Shown: piece by piece, positions 62,639-64,000 of the stretch
How the letters are laid out: the number at the start of each line of letters is the position of its first letter
Numbering within the stretch: the stretch's first letter is position 1
Source of the DNA: Eutrophocola sp964503965
GTDB taxonomy: Bacteria > Pseudomonadota > Gammaproteobacteria > Pseudomonadales > Pseudohongiellaceae
Direction of reading: 5' to 3'
Length of the DNA stretch: 64,000 nucleotides
NCBI GenBank assembly: GCA_964503965.1
Contig: CAZDCK010000012.1
Coordinates: forward strand, 12,371 to 76,370
Notes under the pieces: generated by a model
Seen by the model: the letters and a program-made list of their open reading frames with translations, nothing else
Databases searched by the model: none
Told to the model about the DNA's origin: nothing
Translations under genes and position numbers: made by a program

Positions 62639-63448
62639 TTACTGCCATTTTTCAGGATCGACTGCGTAGTAGGTTTTGAGTACCGCAAAGAGCTCCGGGT
62701 GCTTTTTTTCGAGCTGGCGGGGTTTTTCAAAAAATGTCCCTGTAGCCACGGCAAAGAATTCTGCCGGATTGGTGGCCCCGTAGTAATCCATTACTGATTT
62801 TTGGTGATGGGCAAAGTCCTTATTGAGCTCTTCAAATTCTTTTGACAGCACGCCTGCCCAGGAGGCGTAAGTGTTGGTATGTAGCAGCGGCGCACCGTTG
62901 GCCGATCCTGACTCACTATCCAGCTGGTGGGAAAATTCATGGAGCACCACGTTATGGCCATCCTGGAAATTCCTGATGCCTTTCTCCACATCATCCCACG
63001 ACAGGATGATCTTTCCATAGTGCCATGACTCTCCCAGGCGACCTGTATTGGCATTTCGGACAATACCATCACGATCGACACGTTCCTGTTGATTGGTGAA
63101 TGCATGGGGGTATACAAGGATATGTTTGAGCCGGGGATAGACTGAGGAGTGCCTGTTCAGCAGTAAAAGACAGGCCTGCGCAGCGATGGTGACTTTTATT
63201 TCCTCGGTGATTTCCAGCCCAAGACAGCCATAGAAACGTTTTCCTGCAATAAACAGTTTGATGTTGTCCTGAAGCTGCTTTTGCTCATTCTCCTCCAGCC
63301 GGGTAAAAAAAGGCATTTGCTGTTCAACAATTTTCTTCCATGATGCTGGAAATGGTCGGGCCAGAATTTGCCTGCGACGCCAGCCAGGAAAATAAATGCC
63401 GATCAAGATAACTGCGGCGATGAGGAGAAGAATGAAAATTTCAGTCAT
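62639..63448 (-). CDS. mtfA: MtfA-like zinc peptidase (M90)
   Basis: Glu/zinc metalloprotease-like protein, in E. coli tied to control of the glucose PTS through Mlc. Zinc motif HEFSHQLD lies near residue 168, and the family block WRRRQILARPFPASWKKIVEQQ opens after an N-terminal membrane anchor (LLLIAAVILIGIYF). Length 269 residues. In this setting the target is not known. Confidence 0.88.
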   Translation of the reverse strand: MTEIFILLLIAAVILIGIYFPGWRRRQILARPFPASWKKIVEQQMPFFTRLEENEQKQLQDNIKLFIAGKRFYGCLGLEITEEIKVTIAAQACLLLLNRHSSVYPRLKHILVYPHAFTNQQERVDRDGIVRNANTGRLGESWHYGKIILSWDDVEKGIRNFQDGHNVVLHEFSHQLDSESGSANGAPLLHTNTYASWAGVLSKEFEELNKDFAHHQKSVMDYYGATNPAEFFAVATGTFFEKPRQLEKKHPELFAVLKTYYAVDPEKWQ

Positions 63449-64000
63449 GGATGGTCGGATCCAGTGAAGTGACAGAGTCAGGATAAAGGATACAGGGATA
63501 CAGGGATACTGGGATACAGGGCAAGCGGTTCAGGTCATCCCGGCAGCACGCCAAAACAAAACGGGATCCAGGATGCATGATGCAAGAGGAAATAGCCGGA
63601 ATTATTGTATGAGGAAATAGGCTTAAAAGGCTGTCATCCGGCAAAAACCAGGATTCAGGAGACAGGAGGCAAGATACAAGATACAAGAGGTATGTCATTG
63701 GACCTATGTAGTTCGGCAAAGTGCAGCGTATGCCGACAGGGATGGATGGATAAAGGATAAAAGATAAAGGATAAAGGTCCAGATCGGCGTAGGCCGGAAG
63801 AGATCCGCAGGACCGTCATCCGGCTGAAGCCCCGGATGCAGGTGGGAATATTCTTTATTAGCGGGGACTTGGGATAACCGAAATATCAAATTTATTGATA
63901 ATCCCAAATAAAAAACCTTGACGGAAAATCTCAGGCGAACCATCGTGCCTTTTAGCCTTTTAGCCTTTTAGCCTTTTAGCCTTTTAGCCTTTTAGCCTTT
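63449..64000. repeat. Repeat-rich intergenic region with tandem octamers and REP-like hairpins
   Basis: No gene. In order: GGATACAG-type units at 63481-63520; GATGCAAG near 63580; AGATACAAGATACAAG at about 63671-63686; GGATAAA units at 63748-63778; REP-like GTCATCC(C)GGC cores near 63532 and 63633, and a full hairpin CATCCGG/CCGGATG at 63817-63838. From 63946 an AGCCTTTT array of at least six copies runs to the right edge. Confidence 0.8.

Overview
The window is one continuous piece of a gammaproteobacterial chromosome. About two thirds is ordinary housekeeping sequence, and the gene order strongly resembles Pseudomonas: lptD-surA-pdxA-rsmA-apaG-apaH, amgK-murU, rpe-trpE-trpG-trpC-crp-osmC-coq7, and accB-accC-prmA-DUF3426-dusB-fis-purH-purD. 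Diderm-specific genes (lptD, surA, fabA/fabB) and ubiquinone synthesis (coq7) support this. An aquatic or marine member of the broad Pseudomonadales/Oceanospirillales/Cellvibrionales group is my inference; no rRNA or tRNA gene is present to confirm it.

Layout. 1-3146: MltD-type lytic transglycosylase (cut by the left edge), a small exported protein and a quinone-oxidoreductase-like dehydrogenase. 3281-6025: tsaD, folB, folK, a DUF2007 protein and an acetyltransferase. 6113-14958 (minus): lptD through apaH, then cca and a pteridine reductase. 15068-20415: AmgK/MurU cell-wall sugar recycling, a YafJ-like amidotransferase, a LOG-family protein, HtpX and rpe. 20415-26258: trpE, trpG, trpC (no trpD), dgkA, crp, osmC, a SYLF lipoprotein and coq7. 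26446-36601 (minus): aroQ, accB, accC, prmA, DUF3426 protein, dusB, fis, purH, purD. 36862-40155: a scar where tamA and tamB have been deleted into each other, a solo DsbD alpha-domain protein, and fabA/fabB. 40329-44137: manC, galU and manB, which make GDP-mannose and UDP-glucose precursors.

The accessory part is 44.5-62.1 kb. Two clusters face each other around a glutaredoxin and an RhlE helicase. The first (+) holds a sulfatase, a NIPSNAP protein, an SMP-30-like beta-propeller, a PQQ/cytochrome c alcohol dehydrogenase and a dienelactone hydrolase. The second (-) holds another PQQ/cytochrome c dehydrogenase, a subclass B3 metallo-beta-lactamase-fold enzyme with Gln at the first metal position, and another beta-propeller. 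Both dehydrogenases carry the Asp-x-Asp pattern linked to lanthanide use. Together they look like a periplasmic system for oxidising alcohols and hydrolysing the products, with substrate unknown. This is the best candidate for an undescribed pathway.

Other points: prmA appears to start at a non-canonical AUC codon; a family of 7-8 bp tandem repeats (GGATACAA-like, GGATAAA and TTTTAGCC) sits in many intergenic gaps, often as facing arms of long palindromes; two small genes carry a frameshift or an in-frame stop; the last 550 bases are a repeat/REP-like cluster.
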